DNA from: an uncultured Bacilli bacterium
GTDB lineage: Bacteria; Bacillota_I; Bacilli_A; RF39; UBA660
Reading direction: 5' to 3'
Length of the DNA: 64,000 nucleotides
Assembly (NCBI GenBank): GCA_934168275.1
Contig: CAKPNA010000005.1
Coordinates: 18,220-82,219 of the forward strand
The notes under the pieces are model-generated. The model made no database searches, had not been told where the DNA came from, and saw nothing but the letters and a program-made list of their open reading frames with translations. Made by a program: the position numbers and the translations under genes. Positions 1-10,720 of this stretch are shown here, piece after piece. Position 1 is the stretch's first letter; each line of letters starts with the position of its first letter.

Positions 1-7
1 GTAAAAG

Positions 8-2953
8 ATGTATTTAAAAGAAATAAAAATATACGGATTTAAATCATTTGCTGACAAAATATCAATGGAGTTTGGCAGTAATTTAAATGGTATTGTTGGC
101 CCGAATGGAAGTGGTAAATCTAATGTTGTCGATGCTGTTCGATGGGTTTTAGGAGAACAATCTATTAAATCCCTAAGAGCAGATAATGCTACTGATGTTA
201 TATTTTCTGGTAGTGCTAGTAGAAAAGCCTTAAATAGTGCTTCCGTAACCTTAGTATTTGATAACGAAGACCATCACTTACCAATAGATTTTAATGAAGT
301 GTCAATAAAAAGAGTAATATATCGCAATGGTGATAACGAGTATTATTTAAATAATAGTAAATGTCGTCTTAAAGATATGTTAGATGTTTTTGTTGATTCA
401 GGAACATCACGAGAAAGTTTTAATATTATTTCTCAAGGTAAAATAGATGAAATCTTGTCCACAAAGCCTGGTGATCGCCGTACTATTTTTGAAGAAGCTG
501 CCGGTGTTTTAAAGTATAAAAAGAGAAAAGAAGAAGCCCTTCGTAAACTAGAACGTACTAATGATAACTTAGATAGAGTAAATGACTTAATTAGTGAACT
601 AAAACTATCTCTCGACCCCCTTGAAAAGCAAAGCAATGACGCTAGAAGATATAAAGTTATTAAAAGGGAATTATCAGATGTTGAAATAAGCTTAATGGTA
701 AGTGATATAACTAAACTAAACTATGAATATAAAGAACTTAAAAATGATATTGAATCTTTGGAAGATACTAAATTAAAAATAACTAATAATAGTACTAGTT
801 ATGATATTAAATTATTAGAAAATAAAAATAAATTAAAAACTATTAATGATACTCTAGAAGTTAAACATAAAGAACTAATTACTAAATCATTAGAAGTTGA
901 AAAAATAGATAGTGATATTAAACTATTAGATGAAAGAAAAAAACATTCTAATGATAAAAATATTAATGATAATATATTATCTCTAAATAAAAATAGACTA
1001 GCTATTCAAGATACTATTAATAACTTAAATAATAATATTGAAGTAAGTAAGAAGTCATTAGAAAAATTAGATATATCTATTAATGAAACTAACAGTAGAT
1101 ATAAAAAGTATTTTGATACTAAAAATGAATATGAAAATAAGTTAAATAGTAATAATAGAGAAATATCTAACTTACAATATAAAATAAATATCCTTGAAGA
1201 ATCTATTAATAATTCTAATAGTCTACCTATGGCTGTTAAAAGAATCTTAGATAATCCTAAGTTTAAGACTCATAATGTTATTGGTAAACTAATTGATATG
1301 AATGATGAATATATTGATGCTATTACTACTTCTTTAGGAGGAGCTAGTTCTTACTTAGTAGTAGATACTAGAAATGATGCTAAAGAAATGGTTAATTATC
1401 TAAGTACTAATAATTACGGTAGAGCCACTTTCTTTCCACTTGATGTAATTGCCCCACGTTATATTGATAATGATTCTTTATTTAAAATAAGAGGTAATAA
1501 TTCATTTGTTGATATTGCTAGTAATTTAGTTAGATATGATATTAAATATAAAGATATTATTTTAAATCAATTAGGTAATGTTATTGTAGCTAAAAATATT
1601 AATGGTGCTAATGAATTAAGTAAATTAGTTGGTCATAAATATAAAGTAATTACTCTAGATGGCCAAGTAGTTAACATAGGAGGTTCCATTACTGGTGGCA
1701 GTAAAGTACGTAATAACTTAATAAAAGAAAAATATGAATTAGAAGACTATAAAAAATTAATTAATAAACTAAATGATGAAGTGCAAGAATTAAATAGTAA
1801 TATTACTAGTCTTGACTCTAGTTTAAAATTAGAAGAAAACTGTATGTATGAATTACGTATATCACGTAGCGAAGCATTTGATAAATTAAAGAACTTAGAA
1901 CGTGAACTAGATAGCACTAAGATAGAAGAAAGTAAAATAGATAAAGAACTAAATGATTTATCTAGTATTGCATCTAATAATACAGTAAGTGAAGAAGAAA
2001 AATTATGGAATAATTATTACCAAGCTAAACAAATGGTTGATGATATAAATAAAAATATTGAATTATTAACTATTGATAAGAAAAAAATTGAAGATGATAT
2101 TACTGAATTAGATGAACTAAGTCGAAAAGATAACACTAATATCTCTAAAATAGAAAAAGATATTCACGAAAAAGAAGTAAAACTAAATAGAATAGAAGTC
2201 AAATTAGATAATCTCTTAGTTAATTTATCTAATGATTATAACATTACTTATGAGAATGCTAAAAACAATTATATACTTGAAATAGATAGTGATATAGCTC
2301 GTGATAAAGTAAGAAACTTAAAAGAACAATTATCTTTAATTGGTGAAGTTAACTTAGGAAGTATTGAAGAATATGAAAGAATTAGTGAAAGATATAACTT
2401 CTTATTAAAAGAACATGATGAACTTGCTAATGCTGAAAATACTTTATTAGAAATTATTAATGATATGGATGAAGTAATGAAAACTAAGTTTACTGAAACA
2501 TTTGAACAAGTTCGTATAGAGTTTAAAAAAGTATTTAGAGATCTATTTAGAGGAGGTAATGCTGAACTAGTATTAACTGATCCTAACGATATTTTAAATA
2601 CCGGTATTGAAATAAAAGCTGAACCTTCCGGTAAGAAACTTAAAAATATTTCTCTATTATCCGGAGGAGAAAGAACATTTACTGCCATATCATTACTCTT
2701 TGCTATATTAAATGTTCGCCCGGTACCGTTCTGTTTATTAGATGAAGTAGAAGCTGCCTTAGATGATGCTAACGTTGAAAGCTTTTGCACATACTTAAAT
2801 AAGTATCGTCATAAAACACAATTCATTCTAATAACTCACAAGAAAAAGACTATGGAATACTTAGATATTTTATATGGTATTACTATGCAAGAATCTGGTG
2901 TTAGTAAACTAGTAAGTGTTAAATTAGAAGATATTAAGAAAGATTTAAATTAG
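8..2953 (+). CDS. smc: Chromosome segregation SMC ATPase, short-armed
   Basis: SMC dimer that organises and segregates the chromosome with ScpA/ScpB. The start gives the family N-terminus MYLKEIKIYGFKSFADK. Walker A GPNGSGKS lies at residues 31-38, the hinge at about 410-565 (ending in VNIGGSITGGS), the ABC signature LLSGGERTF near 883 and Walker B CLLDEVEAALDD near 910. At 981 residues it is about 200 shorter than the usual bacterial SMC (about 1190); the loss is in the two coiled-coil arms, while heads and hinge look intact. The gene is complete, and the sequence just before it presumably follows rnc. ftsY, the common downstream neighbour, is not here. Function is certain; the short arms are a direct length observation. 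Confidence 0.97.
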   Translation: MYLKEIKIYGFKSFADKISMEFGSNLNGIVGPNGSGKSNVVDAVRWVLGEQSIKSLRADNATDVIFSGSASRKALNSASVTLVFDNEDHHLPIDFNEVSIKRVIYRNGDNEYYLNNSKCRLKDMLDVFVDSGTSRESFNIISQGKIDEILSTKPGDRRTIFEEAAGVLKYKKRKEEALRKLERTNDNLDRVNDLISELKLSLDPLEKQSNDARRYKVIKRELSDVEISLMVSDITKLNYEYKELKNDIESLEDTKLKITNNSTSYDIKLLENKNKLKTINDTLEVKHKELITKSLEVEKIDSDIKLLDERKKHSNDKNINDNILSLNKNRLAIQDTINNLNNNIEVSKKSLEKLDISINETNSRYKKYFDTKNEYENKLNSNNREISNLQYKINILEESINNSNSLPMAVKRILDNPKFKTHNVIGKLIDMNDEYIDAITTSLGGASSYLVVDTRNDAKEMVNYLSTNNYGRATFFPLDVIAPRYIDNDSLFKIRGNNSFVDIASNLVRYDIKYKDIILNQLGNVIVAKNINGANELSKLVGHKYKVITLDGQVVNIGGSITGGSKVRNNLIKEKYELEDYKKLINKLNDEVQELNSNITSLDSSLKLEENCMYELRISRSEAFDKLKNLERELDSTKIEESKIDKELNDLSSIASNNTVSEEEKLWNNYYQAKQMVDDINKNIELLTIDKKKIEDDITELDELSRKDNTNISKIEKDIHEKEVKLNRIEVKLDNLLVNLSNDYNITYENAKNNYILEIDSDIARDKVRNLKEQLSLIGEVNLGSIEEYERISERYNFLLKEHDELANAENTLLEIINDMDEVMKTKFTETFEQVRIEFKKVFRDLFRGGNAELVLTDPNDILNTGIEIKAEPSGKKLKNISLLSGGERTFTAISLLFAILNVRPVPFCLLDEVEAALDDANVESFCTYLNKYRHKTQFILITHKKKTMEYLDILYGITMQESGVSKLVSVKLEDIKKDLN

Positions 2954-2973
2954 TAATAATTAGGAGTTAAATT

Positions 2974-5670
2974 ATGAAATTAAATGAACTTCAAGAACAA
3001 ATAAAAAAATGTAGTAGTTTATTAGAAATAAATAGTATTCAAGAAATAGATACTAATATTTTGTTTATGAGTATATTGGCATCCGAAAGATATGATCTTT
3101 TAAGTAATAATAAGATAAATATCCATATTGATAACAGTGAAACATCAATGCAATTAATTGATTATTTATTATCAGATGAAGATATATTATATTATGTAGG
3201 TAAAAGTGGTTATACTTTCTCTAAAGATGATACCAATAAGATATTTAAAATAGTATATGAAAAATATGGAAATTCATATAAGTTTGATAGTTTCTTGAGA
3301 TATTTCTTTATTAATGATTTATCTTTAAGTAATTTCATTAAAGAAAATATTGCTTTCTTTGAAAAACATTTAAAAGAAAAAGGAGCATCAGTTGAATATA
3401 CATTAAGAAAAAATGAAGCATTTATTGATTTAATATTAAAGAATAAATATACAAATTTAATAGGAAATATAGAAGAATATTCATTAACTAATTTAAAACA
3501 ACTTGCTAATTTAATACAAAGTGGAGTTAAATTACCATATTATTTAGGAAACGATAGATATGCTCAAAATATATTTGAACTAAAATCTTCATTTTCAACA
3601 AATGAGTTAATTGAATTGTTGGGATTATTAAAAGAAAAAACAATATACGATAGAAAATCAGGAAGTTCAGAAATGACTTCTTTTGCACAGCTGGTACAAG
3701 AAAATATCGATTATCTAATAGAAATTGTATCACAAACTAAAACAGTACCAAAGTGTTTAATAGAATCTAGTATTTTTAGAGATGAATGTATCAAAAGAAA
3801 TAGAATAGATCTTGCTGTTCAATGTATTCTACCACTATATATTATAAAAAATGAAGAATTAATAAACGCTTATTGTAAAGAATTAAATATTGATTTTAAA
3901 GATTTTTGCGATAGATATAAATGGTTATTAGATTATTATAAAAATAATAATAATATCTTTAACACATTTTTAGCACCATCTTTAAAAGATAAAGTATTTA
4001 ACTTTAATAAAGAACACTATGAAAGATTTATTAACGATATAGAAATTCAAATAGCTATTTCAAAATTGAATGATAAAGAATTAACTGTTTTATCAAGAGT
4101 TTTAGAATTATATAATTACAAGGATTACGATATTTCTTCAATGATAGTTAATATTGTTAGTAATATTAATAATTATCAAGAGTTAATTAATTCATTAAAT
4201 ATCAATAATATTTCTGAACAAGATTTAAGAAATTTAGTAGGCGTTTTACAACTTTCTCATAATCAGTATCAAATTAATAATATAGCTTCTTTACAAAATT
4301 ATAATAACTTAAAAAGACAATATTTTATAGATAATTATTCTGATGATTTAAACGTCAATAAAGATAATTTATTAAAAACGCTATTTAATATAGATTTACA
4401 AGAGGCTCAATATATAGATTATAAGTATTGTCATGACAATAATAACAATAATATATTACTAAATCTTAAAAATAGTGAATTACCACCACAGATATATAAT
4501 TATTTAGAATTAATTAATAGAATTATTGAATGTAATAATTCTAACGAACTAATTACAATATTTAATAACTCTTATATTTATGATAGTGAAATACCATTTG
4601 AATCATATCTAAGAGGAAAATATACTGAATTATATTCTAAATCACTTTATAGAATTGATGAAAAAAGCGAGGTATATGGCCCAAAAGATAGTATTTCATA
4701 TCAAACAAATTATAATAACAAGAATATTCAAGTATGTGTTCCAAGAGAAAAGTTTAATTTCATGATTCATTGTGTAGGTTCTTGTTCTATAGCTTCAGAT
4801 GTAATAGATACTAATTATCGAAATGATTGGTTAGATAGACCACAAATACAAGACCATTTTGTAGCGTGTAGTTATATAAATGAACGAGGAATATATTCTA
4901 TTAGGTCTCAAGGAAGTATTATTTTTGGATTTGATACATTAGAGAATGGTGCTATATTAGGTATGGGCAATACTGATATTGATTCGATAGGTAGATATGC
5001 TAATGCTTATGATGGTTCAAGAGAATTACAGGAAGGAAATGGTTCAAGAGCAAGATATTTTGTACCATCTGAAATTCTAAGAACTATAAATGATGGATAT
5101 AACGAAATTGTGGTTGAACGAAGAAATACCGATAAGTCTAGAAATAAAGAATTTAAAAGAAAACCTGATTATATTATAATGATGGCAGAATCTATGGAAC
5201 AAGATAATTTTAACTATTTAGAAAGCCTATATCAAAATCAGTTATCTTTTATTTCTAAAGAAGATAGAAAGACTATTCAACAAATAGGAAGTTCAAGAAA
5301 ATTAAAAGAATTTTTAGTAAAATATAAAGATGTAATATCTGAAATAGCTGACATTCAAGGCATGCCTTTAAATGATATGGCTAATATGTATGTTAACTTA
5401 ATTATGAAAGCAAAGTATTATGAAGATTGCTTAAAAGCCTCAAGTGAATTTGATATTCCTCTTGTAGTAGTAGATAAATCATATTATTTCAATAAAATAC
5501 TATTTGAATCTACTTCTTATGATGATACTACTAAGAGCAGTATTTCAGAACTATATTCTCAAGCCAATGAATCAGCTAAAAAAGAAATATTTAATAAGGT
5601 TGTAAAAGGTAAAGACGCTAGTTCTATTCTAGAACAAAAAAGAAAAACAGGTATTACAATTAGAGTATAG
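2974..5670 (+). CDS. Large protein of unknown function (898 aa)
   Basis: Starts 20 bases after smc with a good ribosome-binding site (taggagtt), so it is probably cotranscribed. I do not recognise it. The first about 550 residues are polar, helix-rich and full of Asn/Ile/Lys. The last about 350 look like a globular domain, with GPKDSISYQT, FMIHCVGSCSIASDV, a GSIIFGFDT strand, a Gly/Ser/Arg-rich stretch, then a conserved-looking VERR...PDYIIMMAES segment. No signal peptide or membrane segment is visible, so it is probably cytoplasmic. The two-part build (helical N-part, compact C-part) would fit an effector or enzyme, but no catalytic motif can be named. Confidence 0.75.
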   Translation: MKLNELQEQIKKCSSLLEINSIQEIDTNILFMSILASERYDLLSNNKINIHIDNSETSMQLIDYLLSDEDILYYVGKSGYTFSKDDTNKIFKIVYEKYGNSYKFDSFLRYFFINDLSLSNFIKENIAFFEKHLKEKGASVEYTLRKNEAFIDLILKNKYTNLIGNIEEYSLTNLKQLANLIQSGVKLPYYLGNDRYAQNIFELKSSFSTNELIELLGLLKEKTIYDRKSGSSEMTSFAQLVQENIDYLIEIVSQTKTVPKCLIESSIFRDECIKRNRIDLAVQCILPLYIIKNEELINAYCKELNIDFKDFCDRYKWLLDYYKNNNNIFNTFLAPSLKDKVFNFNKEHYERFINDIEIQIAISKLNDKELTVLSRVLELYNYKDYDISSMIVNIVSNINNYQELINSLNINNISEQDLRNLVGVLQLSHNQYQINNIASLQNYNNLKRQYFIDNYSDDLNVNKDNLLKTLFNIDLQEAQYIDYKYCHDNNNNNILLNLKNSELPPQIYNYLELINRIIECNNSNELITIFNNSYIYDSEIPFESYLRGKYTELYSKSLYRIDEKSEVYGPKDSISYQTNYNNKNIQVCVPREKFNFMIHCVGSCSIASDVIDTNYRNDWLDRPQIQDHFVACSYINERGIYSIRSQGSIIFGFDTLENGAILGMGNTDIDSIGRYANAYDGSRELQEGNGSRARYFVPSEILRTINDGYNEIVVERRNTDKSRNKEFKRKPDYIIMMAESMEQDNFNYLESLYQNQLSFISKEDRKTIQQIGSSRKLKEFLVKYKDVISEIADIQGMPLNDMANMYVNLIMKAKYYEDCLKASSEFDIPLVVVDKSYYFNKILFESTSYDDTTKSSISELYSQANESAKKEIFNKVVKGKDASSILEQKRKTGITIRV

Positions 5671-5741
5671 CAAGAAATTAATTAAAAATACACCTTTAAC
5701 TCAAACAATGTCATTACTAACACAGTTAAGTTAAAAAGGTC

Positions 5742-5770
5742 TTGCATACAACTTAAAACTGTTATATAAT
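5742..5770 (+). promoter_or_regulatory. Sigma-A promoter of the exported-protein leader
   Basis: TTGCAT at 5742-5747, 17-bp spacer, perfect TATAAT at 5765-5770. It lies 65 bases before a leader ORF and 229 before the exported-protein gene, so the transcript has a long 5' leader. The remaining bases 5671-5741 hold only an imperfect inverted repeat. Confidence 0.75.
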
Positions 5771-5834
5771 TAATTTAAGGTAAGAAAATAAACAAGCAAA
5801 GTATTTCTTCCTAAGTAGAAAGGAGTTAAAATTT

Positions 5835-5909
5835 ATGAGAAAAAACTATAATAATACGTTAACTCTAAGTTTACTTGGGGGGGGCAAAATAATACAATTG
5901 TTTGTTTAA
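5835..5909 (+). CDS. Leader peptide ORF with an eight-G tract
   Basis: A 24-codon ORF with a strong ribosome-binding site (aaaggag at 5819-5825). It runs into eight consecutive G at 5877-5884, extraordinary in DNA this AT-rich. As written the peptide ends soon after the tract. One extra G (or two fewer) would extend the ORF to a TAG at about 5950, inside the following hairpin, while one fewer G stops it at once. This suggests a slippage-prone leader that could influence the downstream terminator. That is inference; it could also be a small independent peptide. Confidence 0.5.
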   Translation: MRKNYNNTLTLSLLGGGKIIQLFV

Positions 5910-5917
5910 AAGATAAT

Positions 5918-5974
5918 AAAAACTACGGTAAAGAGAGTTTAAGAGATTAGACTCTTTTTATCGTAGTTTTTATT
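5918..5974 (+). terminator. Strong hairpin terminator/attenuator before exported-protein gene
   Basis: AAAACTACGGTAAAGAGAGT at 5918-5937 pairs with ACTCTTTTTATCGTAGTTTT at 5951-5970 (18 of 20 positions Watson-Crick), 13-base loop, U-rich tail. It ends only 25 bases before the next start codon, so it either ends the leader transcript or attenuates the exported-protein gene. Confidence 0.75.
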
Positions 5975-5998
5975 TGTAAAGAAAGGGATTGTACATTT

Positions 5999-7825
5999 AT
6001 GGAAAGAAAGAGATTATTTATTTTTTTAACTATTATATCAATAATATTTTTAAGTATTGGAGGAACCTTAGCAGCTTTTACGGCAAGTGCTACGGCTACT
6101 AATATTACTCAGATAAAGTCAGGAAATTTAACGATGACTATTGATGGTGGTGGTAATACTAATGCCTCATTCATGCCAGCAAAGTGTACTAGTGAATATG
6201 CAATAAAAAAGAAAATTGTTGCAACATCTACTAATACATCTGGAGGTAAAGTATCATTTAGTATAGGTATGAATATTGCCACATTATCTGATAGTTTAAA
6301 AAGAGAATCAATGCGTTATACACTTACTACTAATGCTAGCAGTTGTACACAAGATATTATATCAAGTGGAAGTTTTAAAAATAAAACAGTTGGTAATGAT
6401 GTTTGGCTAATTAAAAATGATTATGATAACATAACTAAGTCAGGTAATAATTACAGTAAGACATATTACTTATATATTTGGTTAGATGAAACAGAAACAC
6501 AAAATTTATCAGGTAGTATATCAGTTAATATGAAAGGAACATCAAGTAATAATCCTAATTTACCAATCGATTATGGTTATGATGATGGGAATGGTACGAA
6601 TACACTATTCTATAAAATAAAGAGTAGTGCTAATAAATATACTAGAATAGATTTTAGTAAACAATCAAGTGCTGATGGGACAAAAGGTATATACACAACA
6701 ACTAATACAGAAAATAATGTACCAGTATATTACTACAGAGGAGCAGTAGATAATAATCATGTCTTATTTGCAAACTTTTGTTGGCGAATAGTAAGAACAA
6801 CCGAAACAGGTGGTGTAAAACTTATCTATGATGGTAAACCGTCTAATGGACAATGTAATAATACAAAAGAAGCCACTACTATTGGTAATATTCAATTTAA
6901 TACAAGTTATAATTCGCCAGCATATGTAGGATATATGTATAATACTGCACATACCGCCAGCAGTAAGGATATTACAACTCTAAGTGGAAATATTGTATTT
7001 GGTAATGATGCAACATATGATGCTAGTACAAAAAAATATACTTTAAAAGATACAAAAACATTAATAAATCCAAGTAATTGGGGTACAGAATATAGTAATT
7101 ATACTGATAAATATCATTATACTTGTTTTAGTTCAAGTACAACATGTCAAAGTGTATATTATATTCATATTATACATAGTGAAGATAAACATGCTTATTA
7201 TTTTACTTTAACAAATGGTAAGAAACCAAAAGATTTATTAAATGATATGTTTGAAGGAAATATTAATGTTAAAGAATCTAATGCTAAAGTTAAAATAGAC
7301 GCTTGGTATAAAACTAATATGACTAGTTATACATCAAAACTTGAAGATACTGGTTTTTGTAATGATCGAACATATTTTAATTTTAATTCAAGTGGTTGGA
7401 ATAATAATTATAGTAATTATGATAAATGGTTATATTTTGGTAGTAGACAAAGACTTGAAAATAGGAAACTTAATTTAGTATGTCCAAGACAATTAGATAA
7501 GTTTTCAGTAAGTACAAATAATGGAAATGGAGCGTTGACATATCCAGTAGGAATGATTACTGCCGAAGAAATAGCATATGCTGGAGGAGTAATATGGCAG
7601 ACAAATACTTCATATTATTTATACAATGGAGTTAATAATTGGTCCTTTTCTCCGTCTTACTTCCGCATCTGGGAAGCTGTCGAGTTCACATTAAATTCTT
7701 CCGGGGATTTCAGCACCTACTATGTCACTGCCATGTTGGGTGGGCGTCCCGTTTTATCCCTTAAGTCAGGAACAGTATTATCTAGCGGTTCAGGCACTTC
7801 AAGTTCGCCATACGTTATTCAATAA
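5999..7825 (+). CDS. Exported SipW/TasA-type surface protein with variable C-terminal patch
   Basis: 608 residues. The N-terminus has Arg/Lys, a hydrophobic helix and the sequence GGTLAAFTASATATN, followed by SGNLTMTIDGG. This is the usual shape of SipW-processed TasA/camelysin-type exported proteins. A central domain carries NHVLFANFCWRIVRTTETGG, a motif common in gut Firmicutes surface proteins. The C-terminal domain ends SYFRIWEAVEF...GGRPVLSLKSG and resembles the DUF6273/FGE-like 'GVRPV' lectin-fold modules. Codons 548-590 differ sharply from the rest in base use (separate entry). Likely function is cell-surface display or binding; the ligand is unknown. Confidence 0.8.
   Translation: MERKRLFIFLTIISIIFLSIGGTLAAFTASATATNITQIKSGNLTMTIDGGGNTNASFMPAKCTSEYAIKKKIVATSTNTSGGKVSFSIGMNIATLSDSLKRESMRYTLTTNASSCTQDIISSGSFKNKTVGNDVWLIKNDYDNITKSGNNYSKTYYLYIWLDETETQNLSGSISVNMKGTSSNNPNLPIDYGYDDGNGTNTLFYKIKSSANKYTRIDFSKQSSADGTKGIYTTTNTENNVPVYYYRGAVDNNHVLFANFCWRIVRTTETGGVKLIYDGKPSNGQCNNTKEATTIGNIQFNTSYNSPAYVGYMYNTAHTASSKDITTLSGNIVFGNDATYDASTKKYTLKDTKTLINPSNWGTEYSNYTDKYHYTCFSSSTTCQSVYYIHIIHSEDKHAYYFTLTNGKKPKDLLNDMFEGNINVKESNAKVKIDAWYKTNMTSYTSKLEDTGFCNDRTYFNFNSSGWNNNYSNYDKWLYFGSRQRLENRKLNLVCPRQLDKFSVSTNNGNGALTYPVGMITAEEIAYAGGVIWQTNTSYYLYNGVNNWSFSPSYFRIWEAVEFTLNSSGDFSTYYVTAMLGGRPVLSLKSGTVLSSGSGTSSSPYVIQ
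7641..7770 (+). other. GC-rich, NNC-codon-rich patch: candidate retroelement variable region
   Basis: Bases 7641-7760 are 51% G+C by count against 34% in the preceding 120 bases of the same gene. Of 36 codons from the SFSPSYF segment to GGRP, 15 end in C, including runs such as tac ttc cgc atc. Codons of form NNC are what adenine-specific mutagenesis of AAC codons in a template repeat would produce. The patch sits at the 3' end of a lectin-like domain and ends in a GC-rich motif (tgggcgtccc), where an initiation-of-mutagenic-homing site would be. No template repeat or reverse transcriptase is in this window. Confidence 0.5.
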
Positions 7826-7832
7826 TTTATGT

Positions 7833-7874
7833 AAAAGAAAGATTTAAATTAGCACTATTTATCTTTCTTTTTTT
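7833..7874 (+). terminator. Rho-independent terminator of exported-protein gene
   Basis: AAAGAAAGAT at about 7834-7843 pairs with ATCTTTCTTT at 7861-7870, followed by a run of T. Confidence 0.8.
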
Positions 7875-7893
7875 GTAAAGTTATGTTTTTTGA

Positions 7894-7922
7894 TTGTTAA
7901 AAATAACCAAATATGCTACACT
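7894..7922 (+). promoter_or_regulatory. Sigma-A promoter of deacetylase gene
   Basis: TTGTTA at 7894-7899, 17-bp spacer, TACACT at 7917-7922; ribosome-binding site gaggag follows at 7931. Confidence 0.6.
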
Positions 7923-7943
7923 TAAATAGTGAGGAGAATAGAT

Positions 7944-9191
7944 ATGAAAAAAAGTTTAATTATATTAGTTATTATTGGTTTATGTATTGGTTCTATCTTT
8001 ATATTAACTAAAGATAAAAAGATTAAAGAAGACATTAAAACTAAAGATAAAGTAATGGTTAATTTAGTGGATAAAGATGTTAATGAAGTAGATAAACTAT
8101 TAGGTAATTTAAAGTTTGATATTAAGTATAATTATGTATATTCTGATGAGTATGCTAAAGATGTAATTATTTCACAAAGTATTAAAGAAGGTACTACGAT
8201 AACAAGTACTGATAATGAATTAGTTCTAGAAGTATCTAAGGGTAAATTAGATAAAGAAAAACTTAAAAATGATGGTATTAATGAAATGGGGAAAGTAGCG
8301 GTTATGATGTATCACGGTATTGTTAATAAAAAGAATAGCGAAACTAAATATACCGGTGGTAATGTTGATAAAGATGGTTATACTAGAACAAGTGAAGCAT
8401 TTGCCAATGATTTAGAGAAGTTCTATCAAAAGGGTTATCGTATGATATCTTTAAATGATTATATAAATGGTAATATTGCTACTGAATATGGTAAAAGCCC
8501 TATTGTTATTACTTTTGATGATGGTAATGCTAATAATATTTTAGTTAAAGGCTTAGATGAGAATGGTAATATTATTATTGATGAAAATAGTGCTGTTGGT
8601 ATCTTAGAACAATTCAAAAAGAAATATCCTGACTATCATGTTACAGCTACATTCTTTGTAACCGGAGCATTATTCAATCAACCGGAATATAATGAAAAAA
8701 TTTTAAATTGGTTAGTAGACAATGGTTATGATGTTGGTAATCATACTAAGACACATTTAAATATTGGTAATTCTAAAGCTAGTCAAGTTCAATATGAAAT
8801 AGCTTATGTCTATAAACAATTAGATAATATAATACCTAATAAATATGTTAAAATAATTGCCTTACCATTTGGTTCTCCATTAAGAAAAACTCATGAGAAC
8901 TTCCCATATGTTTTAAAGGGCCAAGATGAAGACTATAGTTATGAAACTAATGCCGCTCTACGTGTTGGTTGGGAACCTGAAGTATCTTCATATAGTAAAG
9001 AATTTGATAAAACTTACATTAAAAGATGTCGTGGTTATGATAATAATGGTAAAGAATTTGATATTGAAATGATTTTAAAAATGTTAGATAGAAGTAGATA
9101 TGTTTCTGATGGAGATGCTAATACTATAGTAGCTAGTAGTGGTCAAGAGGATAATATAATTACTACTGATAAAGAAATAATATTATATTAG
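7944..9191 (+). CDS. Membrane-anchored PASTA / NodB polysaccharide deacetylase
   Basis: 415 residues from the ATG at 7944 (gaggag eight bases upstream; the GTG at 7929 overlaps that site and is unlikely). The N-terminal anchor is about residues 4-22. A PASTA-like domain at about 38-105 ends VLEVSKGKLD, and a NodB domain follows from VAVMMYHGI. Catalytic signs are TFDDG (metal and base Asp), ATFFVTG and the metal-binding NHTKTHLNI (HxxxH). It likely de-N-acetylates peptidoglycan or another wall glycan on the outer face, with PASTA giving wall affinity. Own promoter; a pilin-like gene follows 9 bases later. Confidence 0.88.
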   Translation: MKKSLIILVIIGLCIGSIFILTKDKKIKEDIKTKDKVMVNLVDKDVNEVDKLLGNLKFDIKYNYVYSDEYAKDVIISQSIKEGTTITSTDNELVLEVSKGKLDKEKLKNDGINEMGKVAVMMYHGIVNKKNSETKYTGGNVDKDGYTRTSEAFANDLEKFYQKGYRMISLNDYINGNIATEYGKSPIVITFDDGNANNILVKGLDENGNIIIDENSAVGILEQFKKKYPDYHVTATFFVTGALFNQPEYNEKILNWLVDNGYDVGNHTKTHLNIGNSKASQVQYEIAYVYKQLDNIIPNKYVKIIALPFGSPLRKTHENFPYVLKGQDEDYSYETNAALRVGWEPEVSSYSKEFDKTYIKRCRGYDNNGKEFDIEMILKMLDRSRYVSDGDANTIVASSGQEDNIITTDKEIILY

Positions 9192-9200
9192 GTGATATAT

Positions 9201-10672
<1,472 letters not shown>

Positions 10673-10674
10673 TA

Positions 10675-10708
10675 AACCCCATTCCCATAGTAGGAATGAG
10701 GTTTTTTA
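10675..10708 (+). terminator. Terminator after tgt
   Basis: ACCCCATTCC / GGAATGAGGT stem with a short loop, then TTTTTT. Confidence 0.85.
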
Positions 10709-10720
10709 ATAATTACTTGC

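Noticed and set aside
2269..2790. 173-codon minus-strand ORF inside smc
   Set aside because: Antisense to the conserved SMC head; Ser/Leu-rich shadow without ribosome-binding site.
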